Shown here piece after piece: positions 46,642 through 54,701 of a DNA stretch of 64,000 nucleotides. Origin of the DNA: Streptomyces sp. NBC_00377 (GTDB lineage Bacteria > Actinomycetota > Actinomycetes > Streptomycetales > Streptomycetaceae); contig NZ_CP107958.1 in assembly GCF_036075115.1 (NCBI RefSeq), positions 8,556,001 to 8,620,000 on the forward strand. The letters are read 5' to 3'. The notes below the pieces were generated by a model that was not told the origin of the DNA, did no database searches, and was given only the letters and a program-made list of their open reading frames with translations. Both the position numbers and the translations under genes were made by a program. The number at the start of each line of letters is the position of its first letter. Positions within the stretch are counted from its first letter, which is position 1.

Positions 46642-48039
46642 TCAACTCCCCTTGACGGTGAAGCCCTGGTTCTTGGCGTACGACGTGAGCCGTGACTGCC
46701 AGGTGCCGAGCGCGCGGAGGGTGTCGGACTTGTCGGCGAAGGACTTGCCGACCGTCTCGGTCCAGTCGGTCGCCGCCTGGTCGAGGAACGGGGGCCACTG
46801 GAAAGAGGAGTTGACCGTGGAGCTGATGTCGGCGAACACCTGGTTGACCTTCTGGCCGCCGTAGAACGAGGGGGCGTCGGAGACGAACTCGGTGTCCGAG
46901 AGCAGGGCCTTGGTCGCCGGGAAGAAGAACTGCTCGGTGGCGAACATCTTCGCGCTGGCGGGGTCGGTGTTGAGGAACTGAGCGAACATCGCCGCCGCGA
47001 TCGGGTTCTTCGTGGAGCGGATGACTGCGGTGGTGGAACCGCCCCAGTTGCCGGAGCTGGGCTTCGCGGCGTCCCACTGCGGCAGCGGCGCCGCCCGCCA
47101 TTTGCCCGCGGTGGCCTTGGCGGAGCCGGAGAGGAACACGGGCCCCCAGGCGGCGGTGATCCAGGTGGCGTACTTGCCCTTGTTGAGGGCCGCGTACCAG
47201 GAGTCGGTGAAGTCGGGTTCGACGCCGATGACGCCCTCCTTCGCGAGGCCGCCCCAGAAGGTGCCGAGCTTCCGGGACACCGCGTCGTCGACGCTGATGG
47301 TGATGTCGCTCTTGCCCGAGGTGACGTACGGCTTGGCGCCTGCCTGCCACAACAGGCCGTGCCAGGCGGCGACCTGGTTGGCCGCGAGATTGGTGAGGTA
47401 GACGTCCGGGTCGGCCTTGTGGAGCTTGCGCGCCGCCGCGGCGAACTCGTCCCAGGTCTTGGGCACGTCTATGCCGTGCTCGTCGAAGATGTCCTGCCGG
47501 TACAGCATGCCCATCGGGCCGGTGTCCTGCGGGATCGCCCAGACTTCGCCCTTGGTGCCGCTGACCTGGCCCCAGGTCCAGTCCACGAAGGTGGACCTGA
47601 GCGCGGAGGCGCCGTAGGGGCGCAGGTCGAGCAGGCTGTCGGTGATGGTGAAGGTGGGGATGGCCTGGTACTCGATCTGCACCATGTCCGGGGCGCCGCT
47701 GCCGGCCTTCAGCGCCGTCCGCAGCTTGGTGTACTGAGGGGTCCCCTGACCGGCGTTGACCACCTTGACCTTGATGGCCGGGTACTTCTTCTCGAAGAGC
47801 GCGACCTCCTTGTCGATGTTCGGGACCCAGGTCCAGAAGGTCAGTTCGGTCGGTGTCTTCATCGCCTTGTCGATGTCGGCCTGGCCGACCGGCTTGGACG
47901 ACGCGGACGAACCGCCGGAGTCGCTGCCCCCGCAGGCGGTGAGGGCGGCGCCGAGCGACAGGGCGCCCGTCGTGGTGAGGAACAGCCGACGGCTCATCGA
48001 GGAGCGGCCGGACAGGGACATGAACGTGTGCTGAGACAT
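46642..48039 (-). CDS. sugar ABC transporter substrate-binding lipoprotein
   Basis: A 465-residue family 1 solute-binding protein. A twin-arginine-like start (MSRRLFL) and a lipobox ending LTACGGS mark it as an exported lipoprotein. The mature part contains TELTFWTWVPN and DMVQIEYQAIP, typical of oligosaccharide binders. ATG at 48039 has GGGAG six bases upstream. It is the first gene of the transporter operon, 313 bases downstream of the LacI gene on the same strand. The bound sugar is inferred from the GH42 enzyme as a beta-galactoside. Confidence 0.94.
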   Translation of the reverse strand: MSQHTFMSLSGRSSMSRRLFLTTTGALSLGAALTACGGSDSGGSSASSKPVGQADIDKAMKTPTELTFWTWVPNIDKEVALFEKKYPAIKVKVVNAGQGTPQYTKLRTALKAGSGAPDMVQIEYQAIPTFTITDSLLDLRPYGASALRSTFVDWTWGQVSGTKGEVWAIPQDTGPMGMLYRQDIFDEHGIDVPKTWDEFAAAARKLHKADPDVYLTNLAANQVAAWHGLLWQAGAKPYVTSGKSDITISVDDAVSRKLGTFWGGLAKEGVIGVEPDFTDSWYAALNKGKYATWITAAWGPVFLSGSAKATAGKWRAAPLPQWDAAKPSSGNWGGSTTAVIRSTKNPIAAAMFAQFLNTDPASAKMFATEQFFFPATKALLSDTEFVSDAPSFYGGQKVNQVFADISSTVNSSFQWPPFLDQAATDWTETVGKSFADKSDTLRALGTWQSRLTSYAKNQGFTVKGS

Positions 48040-48352
48040 GGTGAACTCCCGCCGGGGGCGATGGTCACGGCACGCCTGACGAGGGCGTGCGAAGGCATGG
48101 TGGAGGAAGGCGTGGTGGAGGAAGGCGTGGGCGAGCGCCGAAGCTGGTTCGCCGGTGCGGCCGGGGCCGGGAAGGGGATCGCGAAGGGAGGTACGAAGGT
48201 CGGAGACCCGATTCAGGGCCTGCCACGGTCAGCGGCGGTCCGGGGCGGCTCCGGGACGGTGGCGAGGGGCGCGGACGGTACAGCGGCTCGTCTTCGGGTC
48301 ACGCGCGCGGCCATGAGGGCGGTCGGTCGGTCGGCGGGTCCGGCCGGGCTGT
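48040..48352. other. 313-base gap between LacI gene and transporter operon, with 15-bp repeats
   Basis: No gene. GAAGGCRTGGTGGAG occurs twice in tandem (48091-48105 and 48106-48120) plus a 10-base partial copy to 48130. No copy of the LacI operator found upstream of the LacI gene is seen here, so the operon may be read from the LacI promoter or from a different promoter in this gap. Confidence 0.5.
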
Positions 48353-49495
48353 TCAGTGCGGTGTCGGTCGGCCTCCGTTCGCGTGCGGCGCGGGGGGCGC
48401 GGCGCCGAGGACCGGGGCGGCGGTGCGCTGCCCGCGATCCGGGGTCGTCCGGTTCGGCGGGGGCGCGGTCGAGGACCGGACGACGAGGTCGACCGGTGGG
48501 TCGCTCGCCGGCAACGGGGTCACGTCCGGATTCTCGATGGCGTGCACCAGACGTTTCAGTCCCTCCTGCGCCACGGCGTCGAACGGCTGCGGCACCGTGG
48601 TCAGCGGAGGAGTCACATAGGCGGCGACCGGAACGTCGTCGAAGCCGACGACGCTCACGTCCTGCGGCACGCGCCGGCCCGCCTCCGTCAGCGCGCGGAT
48701 CAGACCGATCGCCATGTCGTCGTTGGCGGCGAACACGGCGGTGACGGCGGGGTCCGCGGCCAGTTGTCGGCCTGCGGCGTAGCCGGACGCGGCGGACCAG
48801 TCGCCCTCGACGACCGGCGGCACCTCCCTGCCGTGGGCGGCCAGCGTGGTCCGCCAGCCTTCCAGCCGGTCCCGTGCGGCGTACCAGCGCCGTGGTCCGG
48901 CGAGGTGATGGACCGTCATGTGGCCGAGCGCCAGGAGGTGTTCCGTGGCGATGCGGGCCATCAGGTCGGCTCCGTCACCCGCGGTCAGTACCGTGGGCGC
49001 GGCGACCGAGGACGGTGCGCCGAGGACCAGGACCGGCACGTCCACGCGGACGGAGACCTCGCCGTCGGCTCCCTGTTCGTCGATCGGCTCCGAGATGACG
49101 ATGCCGTCCACGCCCTGGTCGAGGAGCGAGTCCACCGCGCCGGCGATGCCCGCCGGGTCACCTTCCATCGTGTTGACCACGCGGAGCGCGTATCCGGTGT
49201 CCCGCAGGGCGCGCTCGACTCCCATGAGCAGGGAGGCGGGGCCGTACAGGGCCGTGCCCAGCGTCACCACGCCGATGGAGCGGGTGCGTCCGGAGGCCAG
49301 CGCCCGGGCGGCGTTGTTGCGCCGGTATCCGAGCTGTTCGGCGGCTTCGAGGACGCGCCGGCGTACGTCGGCGGAGACGTACTGCTCGTCGTTGAAGACC
49401 CGCGAGACCGTCTTCTGCGAGACGCCGGCCAGGCGGGCCACGTCCACGCTGCGCGGCGCGGCGGTGTTACCGCCCCGCCCTGTTCCTCGCGTCAT
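48353..49495 (-). CDS. LacI family transcriptional regulator
   Basis: A 380-residue regulator. The N-terminal helix-turn-helix (VDVARLAGVSQKTVSRVFND) and hinge helix (NNAARALASGRT) are followed by a periplasmic-binding-protein-like effector domain. The C-terminal 35 residues are Pro and Ala-rich. ATG at 49495 has GGGAG upstream. It almost surely controls the adjacent sugar transport and hydrolysis genes and itself; two palindromes just upstream of its start are the likely operators. Confidence 0.93.
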   Translation of the reverse strand: MTRGTGRGGNTAAPRSVDVARLAGVSQKTVSRVFNDEQYVSADVRRRVLEAAEQLGYRRNNAARALASGRTRSIGVVTLGTALYGPASLLMGVERALRDTGYALRVVNTMEGDPAGIAGAVDSLLDQGVDGIVISEPIDEQGADGEVSVRVDVPVLVLGAPSSVAAPTVLTAGDGADLMARIATEHLLALGHMTVHHLAGPRRWYAARDRLEGWRTTLAAHGREVPPVVEGDWSAASGYAAGRQLAADPAVTAVFAANDDMAIGLIRALTEAGRRVPQDVSVVGFDDVPVAAYVTPPLTTVPQPFDAVAQEGLKRLVHAIENPDVTPLPASDPPVDLVVRSSTAPPPNRTTPDRGQRTAAPVLGAAPPAPHANGGRPTPH

Positions 49496-49544
49496 GGTGT
49501 CTCCCGGTGGCCGCACGTCCGAACGATACTGCCAGACGTCCTCG

Positions 49545-49589
49545 CATGACTGCGCAGTCATGTCTGCGGTGACATGTCTACGCAGTCAT
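49545..49589 (-). promoter_or_regulatory. two operators upstream of the LacI gene
   Basis: CATGACTGCGCAGTCATG (49545-49562) is a perfect 18-bp palindrome with the central CG typical of LacI sites. ATGTCTACGCAGTCAT (49574-49589) is an imperfect copy sharing the half-site GCAGTCAT. Their centres are 28 bases apart, close to three helical turns. Confidence 0.75.
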
Positions 49590-49661
49590 AAGGCGGCCGT
49601 CAAGAGGTGGGACCGCATCCGTCACGTCGGACGGTGGAGAGGCGCCGGGGGGCCCGGGGGC

Positions 49662-50249
49662 TCAGCTCGACGGCAGCCACTTCTCGAGGGCGGCGATGAG
49701 GCGGTCGAGCGCGGGCTCCTCGGTGGAGCGGTCCGTCGTCACCGTCCGGCCGCCGAACTGGAGCGTGTACCGGAACATGTCGGCCGCCCCCGCGTTCACC
49801 GAGAAGGCGGGGACATCGGCCAGGGCCGGATCCCCGAGCAGCGTCCGCAGCGTCGTGAACTGGGCGGCGGTGGTGCGGCGCACCGCCGATTCGCCTCCGT
49901 CGCTGGTCCGGACCGTGCCGTCGCCCCGCAGGGCCACCAGTCGGTTCACGCCGGCGAAACCGCCGGTCACCGTCATGGTCACCAGCTTCTGGTTCGGGCC
50001 GGTGACGGGCACCGGGGTCGGACTCGCCGACGCCGGGAACGGCGCCGAGGGGGAGGCGGAGGGCGAGGCGGACGGGGCGGTCGGGCGAGGGGGTGAGGCG
50101 GACGTCGGCGGGGTGTCGGGCACGGTCACCGAGACGACGGTCTCGTCCGTCGGCTCCGCCGTCTTTCCGTCGTCCCCGTCCCCGGCGGAGCACCCCGCCA
50201 GCGCCAGCGCCGCGGCCGCGCACACCATCACCGAACTCCGAGTGAGCAC
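49662..50249 (-). CDS. hypothetical lipoprotein
   Basis: A 195-residue exported lipoprotein. The signal sequence ends in the lipobox LALAGCSAG. A low-complexity linker rich in Pro, Ser and Ala follows, then a globular beta-rich domain (KLVTMTVTGGFAGVNRLVALRGDGTV). This domain resembles secreted proteins of the protealysin-inhibitor emfourin type; two M4 proteases are in the window, but the match is a guess. GTG at 50249 has GGGAGGACGAG upstream. A SigB-type promoter candidate lies at 50281-50306. Confidence 0.8.
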   Translation of the reverse strand: MLTRSSVMVCAAAALALAGCSAGDGDDGKTAEPTDETVVSVTVPDTPPTSASPPRPTAPSASPSASPSAPFPASASPTPVPVTGPNQKLVTMTVTGGFAGVNRLVALRGDGTVRTSDGGESAVRRTTAAQFTTLRTLLGDPALADVPAFSVNAGAADMFRYTLQFGGRTVTTDRSTEEPALDRLIAALEKWLPSS

Positions 50250-50280
50250 CTCGTCCTCCCTGCCTGCCGTGAGCCCCTGA

Positions 50281-50306
50281 GTACCCGTCATCTCAGGGTG
50301 TCATGC
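50281..50306 (-). promoter_or_regulatory. SigB-type promoter candidate of the lipoprotein gene
   Basis: On the minus strand GCAT (50306-50303), 16 bases and GGGTAC (50286-50281) fit the SigB-type consensus. The transcript would start near 50274, giving a leader of about 25 bases with the ribosome site. Confidence 0.4.
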
Positions 50307-50414
50307 CGTGGGTCCCGGCACCGGCTCCGCGCGGCCGGGGAGGCCTGCGCCCTCGCCGCCACCCCCACCACCCCCGGGCCGCACCCGCCGCCTCGCCAGG
50401 CGCCCTGAAACACT

Positions 50415-50491
50415 CCGCCGACCGCCGACCGCCGACCGCCGACCGCCGACCGCCGACCGCCGACCGCCGACCGCCGACCGCCGACCGCCGA
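50415..50491. repeat. heptanucleotide tandem repeat
   Basis: CCGCCGA is repeated exactly 11 times (50415-50491) in the 333-base gap between the lipoprotein and flavodoxin-like genes. All frames stay open through it. The rest of the gap holds no gene. Confidence 0.97.
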
Positions 50492-50582
50492 CCGTCCCTG
50501 TGTCCCGGCCGGCGGCCGGGTTCCCGGTCCGGTCGCGTCGTCGCTTGCGGCCGGGCCGGGGGAGCGGGCAGGGTTTCCTGCC

Positions 50583-51035
50583 GTGGCCACCTTGCTGATC
50601 GTCCATCACACCCCCTCGCCGCACTGCCAGGCGCTGTTCGAAGCGGTCGTCTCGGGCGCGACGGCGCCGGAGATCGAGGGCGTCCGCGTCGAGCGGCGGG
50701 CCGCCCTCGCCGCGACCGCCTCCGACGTCCTGGCCGCCGACGCCTACCTGCTGGGCACCCCGGCCAACCTGGGCTACATGTCCGGCGCGCTCAAGCATTT
50801 CTTCGACCAGATCTACTATCCGTGCCTCGACACCACCCGCGGCCGGCCCTTCGGCTACTACGTGCACGGCGGCAACGACCTCACCGGCGCGGTACGCGCC
50901 GTCGAGACCGTCACCACCGGCCTGGGCTGGCGGCGCGCGGCCGAGCCGGTCGGGGTCACCGGGGAACCCGGCAAGGCGGACGTGGCGGCGTGCTGGGAGC
51001 TGGGGGCGACGGTCGCTGCGGGGCTGATGGGCTGA
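50583..51035 (+). CDS. flavodoxin-like / NAD(P)H-dependent FMN reductase family protein
   Basis: A 150-residue flavodoxin-fold protein. The N-terminal strand and phosphate loop (LLIVHHTPSPHCQAL) and the FMN-contacting GTPANLGYMSGALKHFFDQIY are characteristic. GTG at 50583; the ribosome site is weak (AGGG). Cytoplasmic. Electron donor and acceptor are unknown. The heptanucleotide array ends about 90 bases before its start and may lie within its promoter or leader. Confidence 0.85.
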   Translation: MATLLIVHHTPSPHCQALFEAVVSGATAPEIEGVRVERRAALAATASDVLAADAYLLGTPANLGYMSGALKHFFDQIYYPCLDTTRGRPFGYYVHGGNDLTGAVRAVETVTTGLGWRRAAEPVGVTGEPGKADVAACWELGATVAAGLMG

Positions 51036-51174
51036 AGGGCGGGCACGACGGTATCGCCGTACGTCGGTGACCGGTGACCGGTGGCCGCCGGATCCGGGCA
51101 CGCGCGCCCCGTCGAGCGCGCGTCCGACACCCTCGGCCGTCGCGCCGGAGGCAGGTCGGGCGTCGGGGCCCGGC

Positions 51175-51639
51175 TCAGTTCCAGAGCGGGTACGTCACCA
51201 CCCGCGCGAACTGCTCGGGCCTGTCACCGAGATAGGTGAGGCTGATCCGGCTGTAGTGCTGCACCTGCGGGTGCTTCTTCCACGACTGCGGCCGGTCCAG
51301 CTTCACGACCACGGCGTAGGGGTGGAAGTGGCCCGCCGCGCAGTAGGGATCGCAGTCGTTGACGACGTTGACCCCCGTGGCCCGCGCCGAGCTCCGGCCC
51401 CAGCTGTCCCAGTGCAGCGAGACGAGCCGGCTGTTGCCGTCGCCGCACGCCAGCACGAAGTTCTTGGGGCGCACCTGGGCGTGCCAGAAGCAGTCGACCA
51501 GGACGGGCCTCGTGACCTGCCGTGCCGTGGGTGCCGAGGCGGCCGCAGACGTGGCCGGCACGGCCGACGCCGAGCCGACGGTCGCCGTGAGGCCCAGCGC
51601 CGCACAGAGCATGACCGCTGTTCTCGTCATGTGTCGCAT
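51175..51639 (-). CDS. secreted hypothetical protein
   Basis: A 154-residue exported protein with a clear signal peptide (TRTAVMLCAALGLTATVGSASA). The mature part has four Cys (VDCFWHA, LACGDG, NDCDPYC), probably two disulfides. ATG at 51639 has GGGAG five bases upstream. Similar small secreted proteins of unknown role are common in Streptomyces. It is divergent from the second M4 protease gene, 507 bases away. Confidence 0.8.
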   Translation of the reverse strand: MRHMTRTAVMLCAALGLTATVGSASAVPATSAAASAPTARQVTRPVLVDCFWHAQVRPKNFVLACGDGNSRLVSLHWDSWGRSSARATGVNVVNDCDPYCAAGHFHPYAVVVKLDRPQSWKKHPQVQHYSRISLTYLGDRPEQFARVVTYPLWN

Positions 51640-52146
51640 GTCCGCTCCCGCCCGACCGACCGGGGGCCGTCTGGGTGCCGCGCCCCGGTGAGGTTCTCTA
51701 CCGACGCTACGACGACAAGCGGAAGGGGACCACTCGAACGGCTCATGTCCGGTGCCCGGGGGCGACCGCCCGTGACGTGCTGCGTCGGCTGGAGCGGTGC
51801 GTCGGCAGGCTGTGGCGCATCCGGTCCCTGACGAGGCCTGTCCCCGGTGCGGCGCTTCCCCCGTCTCGCGGCTGAAAACATGCGCCGAGCAGGCCGTGTC
51901 CTCGGTCGGACATGGTCATTTCCAGCCGTTGTTTTGGCATTCCCATGACAAATCAGTGCACGCAGTGCCACGCTGCTGCCGAAGTTCACCATTCCTTCAC
52001 ACCCGCATCATGCGGGGCATCCGCCACTCACCCCCCACCTCCTTCCACCCGCCAGCCGTGCAGCGCTCCGGACCGGCCCCATCCCGTCGGTCCGCCCCCA
52101 CCACGGTCCCCACCACGGGCCGACCGTCGCACAGAAGGAGAACCCG
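51640..52146. other. 507-base region upstream of the second M4 protease gene
   Basis: No supported gene. TGGCATTCCCATGACA at 51935-51950 is an inverted repeat (five of six arm bases pair) about 200 bases before the protease start and is the likely regulator site. The AAGGAG ribosome site lies at 52135-52140. Confidence 0.5.
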
Positions 52147-54417
52147 TTGCCCCGGCGACACCGCCCCACCCTCCGGCGCAGACGCGCCACCGCCCTCGCG
52201 CTGACGACCATCGGCACCCTGCTCGCCCTGGGAGCCCCCGCCGGCACGGCCGGCGCGGCCCCGGCGGACCCGGGCCCGTCCAAGATCACCGCAGTGCCCC
52301 GCGCGGGGGCCGCCGCGACCTCCCTGACACCGGCCCGCCGCGCCTCACTGATCAAGAGCGCGCAGACCGCGGCCGGCACCACGGCCCGGCAACTGGCCCT
52401 CGGCACGCAGGAGAAGCTCGTCGTCAGGGACGTCGTCCAGGACGCCGACGGCACCACCCACACCCGTTACGAACGCACCTACGCGGGGCTGCCCGTCCTC
52501 GGCGGCGACCTCGTCGTCCACGTGAAGGGCAACCGCACCACCGTGTCCAGGGCGAGCGGGGCGACCCTCACGCTGCCGTCCCTCACCCCGAAGCTCTCCG
52601 CGGCCAACGCCACCGGCAAGGCCCTCGCGGCCGCGAAGGGCGCCGACGTCACCGGCGCCGGGACCGGGCGAGCGCCCCGCCTGGTCGTCTGGGCCGGCGC
52701 CGCCAAGCCCGTCCTGGCCTGGGAGACGGTGGTCGAGGGCGTCCAGCCCGACGGCACGCCCAGCGAACTACAGGTCGTCACCGACGCGAGCACCGGCAAG
52801 CAGATCCTTGCGGCCGAGAAGGTGCACACCGGTGAAGGCACCGGCCAGTACGTCGGCACGGTTCCCGTCGGCAGCACCCTCTCGGGATCGACGTACCAGC
52901 TCACGGACGGCGACCGCGCCGGGCACAAGACGTACGACCTGAACCAGGGCACCTCCGGCACCGGCACCCTCTTCACGGACGACAACGATGTCTGGGGCAA
53001 CGGTCTGCCGTCCAACCGCCAGACCGCGGGCGTCGACGTGGCCTTCGGCGCCGCCGCCACCTGGGACTACTACAAGGACGTCTACGGCCGCAACGGCATC
53101 CGCAACGACGGTGTCGCCGCCTACAGCCGGGCGCACTACGGAAGCAGCTACGTCAACGCCTTCTGGCAGGACAGCTGCTTCTGCATGACCTACGGCGACG
53201 GCTCGGGCAACACGCACCCGCTGACCTCCCTCGACGTGGCCGCCCACGAGATGAGCCACGGCGTCACCGCCGCCACCGCCAACCTGACCTACTCGGGCGA
53301 GTCCGGCGGTCTCAACGAGGCGACCTCCGACATCTTCGCCGCCGCCGTCGAGTTCCACTCGAACCTCGCCGCCGACCCCGGCGACTACCTCGTCGGCGAG
53401 AAGATCGACATCAACGGCAACGGCACCCCGCTGCGTTACATGGACAAGCCTTCCAAGGACGGTTCCTCCCGCGACAGCTGGAGCTCCACCCTGGGCGGCG
53501 TCGACGTCCACTACTCCTCGGGCCCCGCGAACCACTTCTTCTACCTGCTCTCCGAGGGCAGCGGCGCCAAGACCGTCAACGGCGTGGCCTACGACAGTCC
53601 GACCTACGACGGTCAGGCCGTCACCGGCATCGGCATCGAGAACGCCGCCGCCGTCTGGTACCGGGCACTGACGACGTACATGACGTCGTCGACCGACTAC
53701 GCGGGCGCCCGCACCGCCACCCTCCAGGCGGCGGGTGACCTCTTCGGCGCCTACAGCCCCACCTACCTCGCCGTCGCCGACGCCTGGGCCGCCATCAACG
53801 TGGGCAGCCGGATAGCCCTCGGCGTCAATGTCGCCCCGATCGCCGACCAGACCAGCGGCGTCGGCCAGGCGGTCAGCCTCCAGGTGGACGCCTACACCAC
53901 CAACTCCGGTGCGGGCCTCACCTACGCGGCCACCGGTCTGCCCGACGGCCTGACCCTCGGCGCGAACGGTCTGATCTCCGGGACGCCGACCACCCTCGGC
54001 ACCAGCGACGTCGCCGTCACGGTCACCGACGGCACGGGCGCGTCCTTCACGGACACCTTCACCTGGCGGATCGCGTACATCTACGCCACCGCCACCCGCG
54101 TCGACATCCCCGACAACGGCGCCGCGGTCGAGTCCCCGATCACCATCGCGGGCCGGGACGGCAACGCCTCCGCCACCACATCGGTCTACGTCAACATCGT
54201 CCACACCTACCGCGGTGACCTGACCGTCGACCTGGTCGGCCCCGACGGCACCGTCTACTCGCTCCTCAACCGCAGTGGCGGCTCCGCCGACAACGTCGAC
54301 CAGACCTTCACGATCGACGCCTCGGCCCAGCCCCTCAACGGCACCTGGAAGTTGCGCGTCCAGGACCGCGCGTCGATCGACGTCGGCTACATCCAGCGCT
54401 GGCAGCTCACCCCCTGA
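52147..54417 (+). CDS. secreted M4 metallopeptidase with Ig and P domains
   Basis: A 756-residue secreted thermolysin-family zinc protease. Signal peptide, FTP/PepSY propeptide (QEKLVVRDVVQDADGTTHT) and M4 domain are as in the gene at 24804. The zinc site is HEMSH in DVAAHEMSHGV plus Glu in GGLNEATSD. A putative Ig domain (GLPDGLTLGANGLISGTP) is followed by a P/homB domain (RVDIPDNGAAVESPI to LRVQDRASIDVGYI) instead of the other enzyme's jelly-roll domain. TTG at 52147 is the start because AAGGAG lies six bases upstream and no ATG or GTG fits. A strong terminator follows. Confidence 0.95.
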   Translation: MPRRHRPTLRRRRATALALTTIGTLLALGAPAGTAGAAPADPGPSKITAVPRAGAAATSLTPARRASLIKSAQTAAGTTARQLALGTQEKLVVRDVVQDADGTTHTRYERTYAGLPVLGGDLVVHVKGNRTTVSRASGATLTLPSLTPKLSAANATGKALAAAKGADVTGAGTGRAPRLVVWAGAAKPVLAWETVVEGVQPDGTPSELQVVTDASTGKQILAAEKVHTGEGTGQYVGTVPVGSTLSGSTYQLTDGDRAGHKTYDLNQGTSGTGTLFTDDNDVWGNGLPSNRQTAGVDVAFGAAATWDYYKDVYGRNGIRNDGVAAYSRAHYGSSYVNAFWQDSCFCMTYGDGSGNTHPLTSLDVAAHEMSHGVTAATANLTYSGESGGLNEATSDIFAAAVEFHSNLAADPGDYLVGEKIDINGNGTPLRYMDKPSKDGSSRDSWSSTLGGVDVHYSSGPANHFFYLLSEGSGAKTVNGVAYDSPTYDGQAVTGIGIENAAAVWYRALTTYMTSSTDYAGARTATLQAAGDLFGAYSPTYLAVADAWAAINVGSRIALGVNVAPIADQTSGVGQAVSLQVDAYTTNSGAGLTYAATGLPDGLTLGANGLISGTPTTLGTSDVAVTVTDGTGASFTDTFTWRIAYIYATATRVDIPDNGAAVESPITIAGRDGNASATTSVYVNIVHTYRGDLTVDLVGPDGTVYSLLNRSGGSADNVDQTFTIDASAQPLNGTWKLRVQDRASIDVGYIQRWQLTP

Positions 54418-54434
54418 CCGCACAGCACCTCACG

Positions 54435-54470
54435 CCGCCGCCCGGGTCCTGCCCAGGACCCGGGCGGCGG
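54435..54470 (+). terminator. terminator of the second M4 protease gene
   Basis: A perfect 16-bp stem (54435-54450 with 54455-54470) closes a 4-base loop, starting 18 bases after the stop codon. Confidence 0.85.
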
Positions 54471-54701
54471 TGCGTCGAGGGCGGGCCCCGGGGGAGAGAC
54501 ACGGGTGTCGGCCCCGATGGCCCTCCGTCGGCACGTGACCGTGGAGGAGGCCCGGAGCGCCGGGTCACGCCGAGGCCGGCCGGCCTCGGCCGCACCTGAG
54601 CGGCGCTCGCTCCCGCGCTCCCAGGACGCGCCACGAGCGCCCGACGGCCCCGGCGCGACGTCTGCGGAGCGCGCGGGCCCCGCGTGGGGAGGGCCGCGGC
54701 C

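Noticed and set aside
50415-50491. Possible CRISPR-like array
   Set aside because: The unit is seven bases without spacers, and no cas genes are present.
50301-51101. Long frames on both strands through the heptamer array
   Set aside because: A 7-bp repeat without stops keeps every frame open; the translations are only repeats of Ala/Asp/Arg/Pro units.
52768-54423. 551-residue minus-strand frame
   Set aside because: Antisense to the second M4 protease gene; low-complexity Gly/Val/Asp content without motifs.
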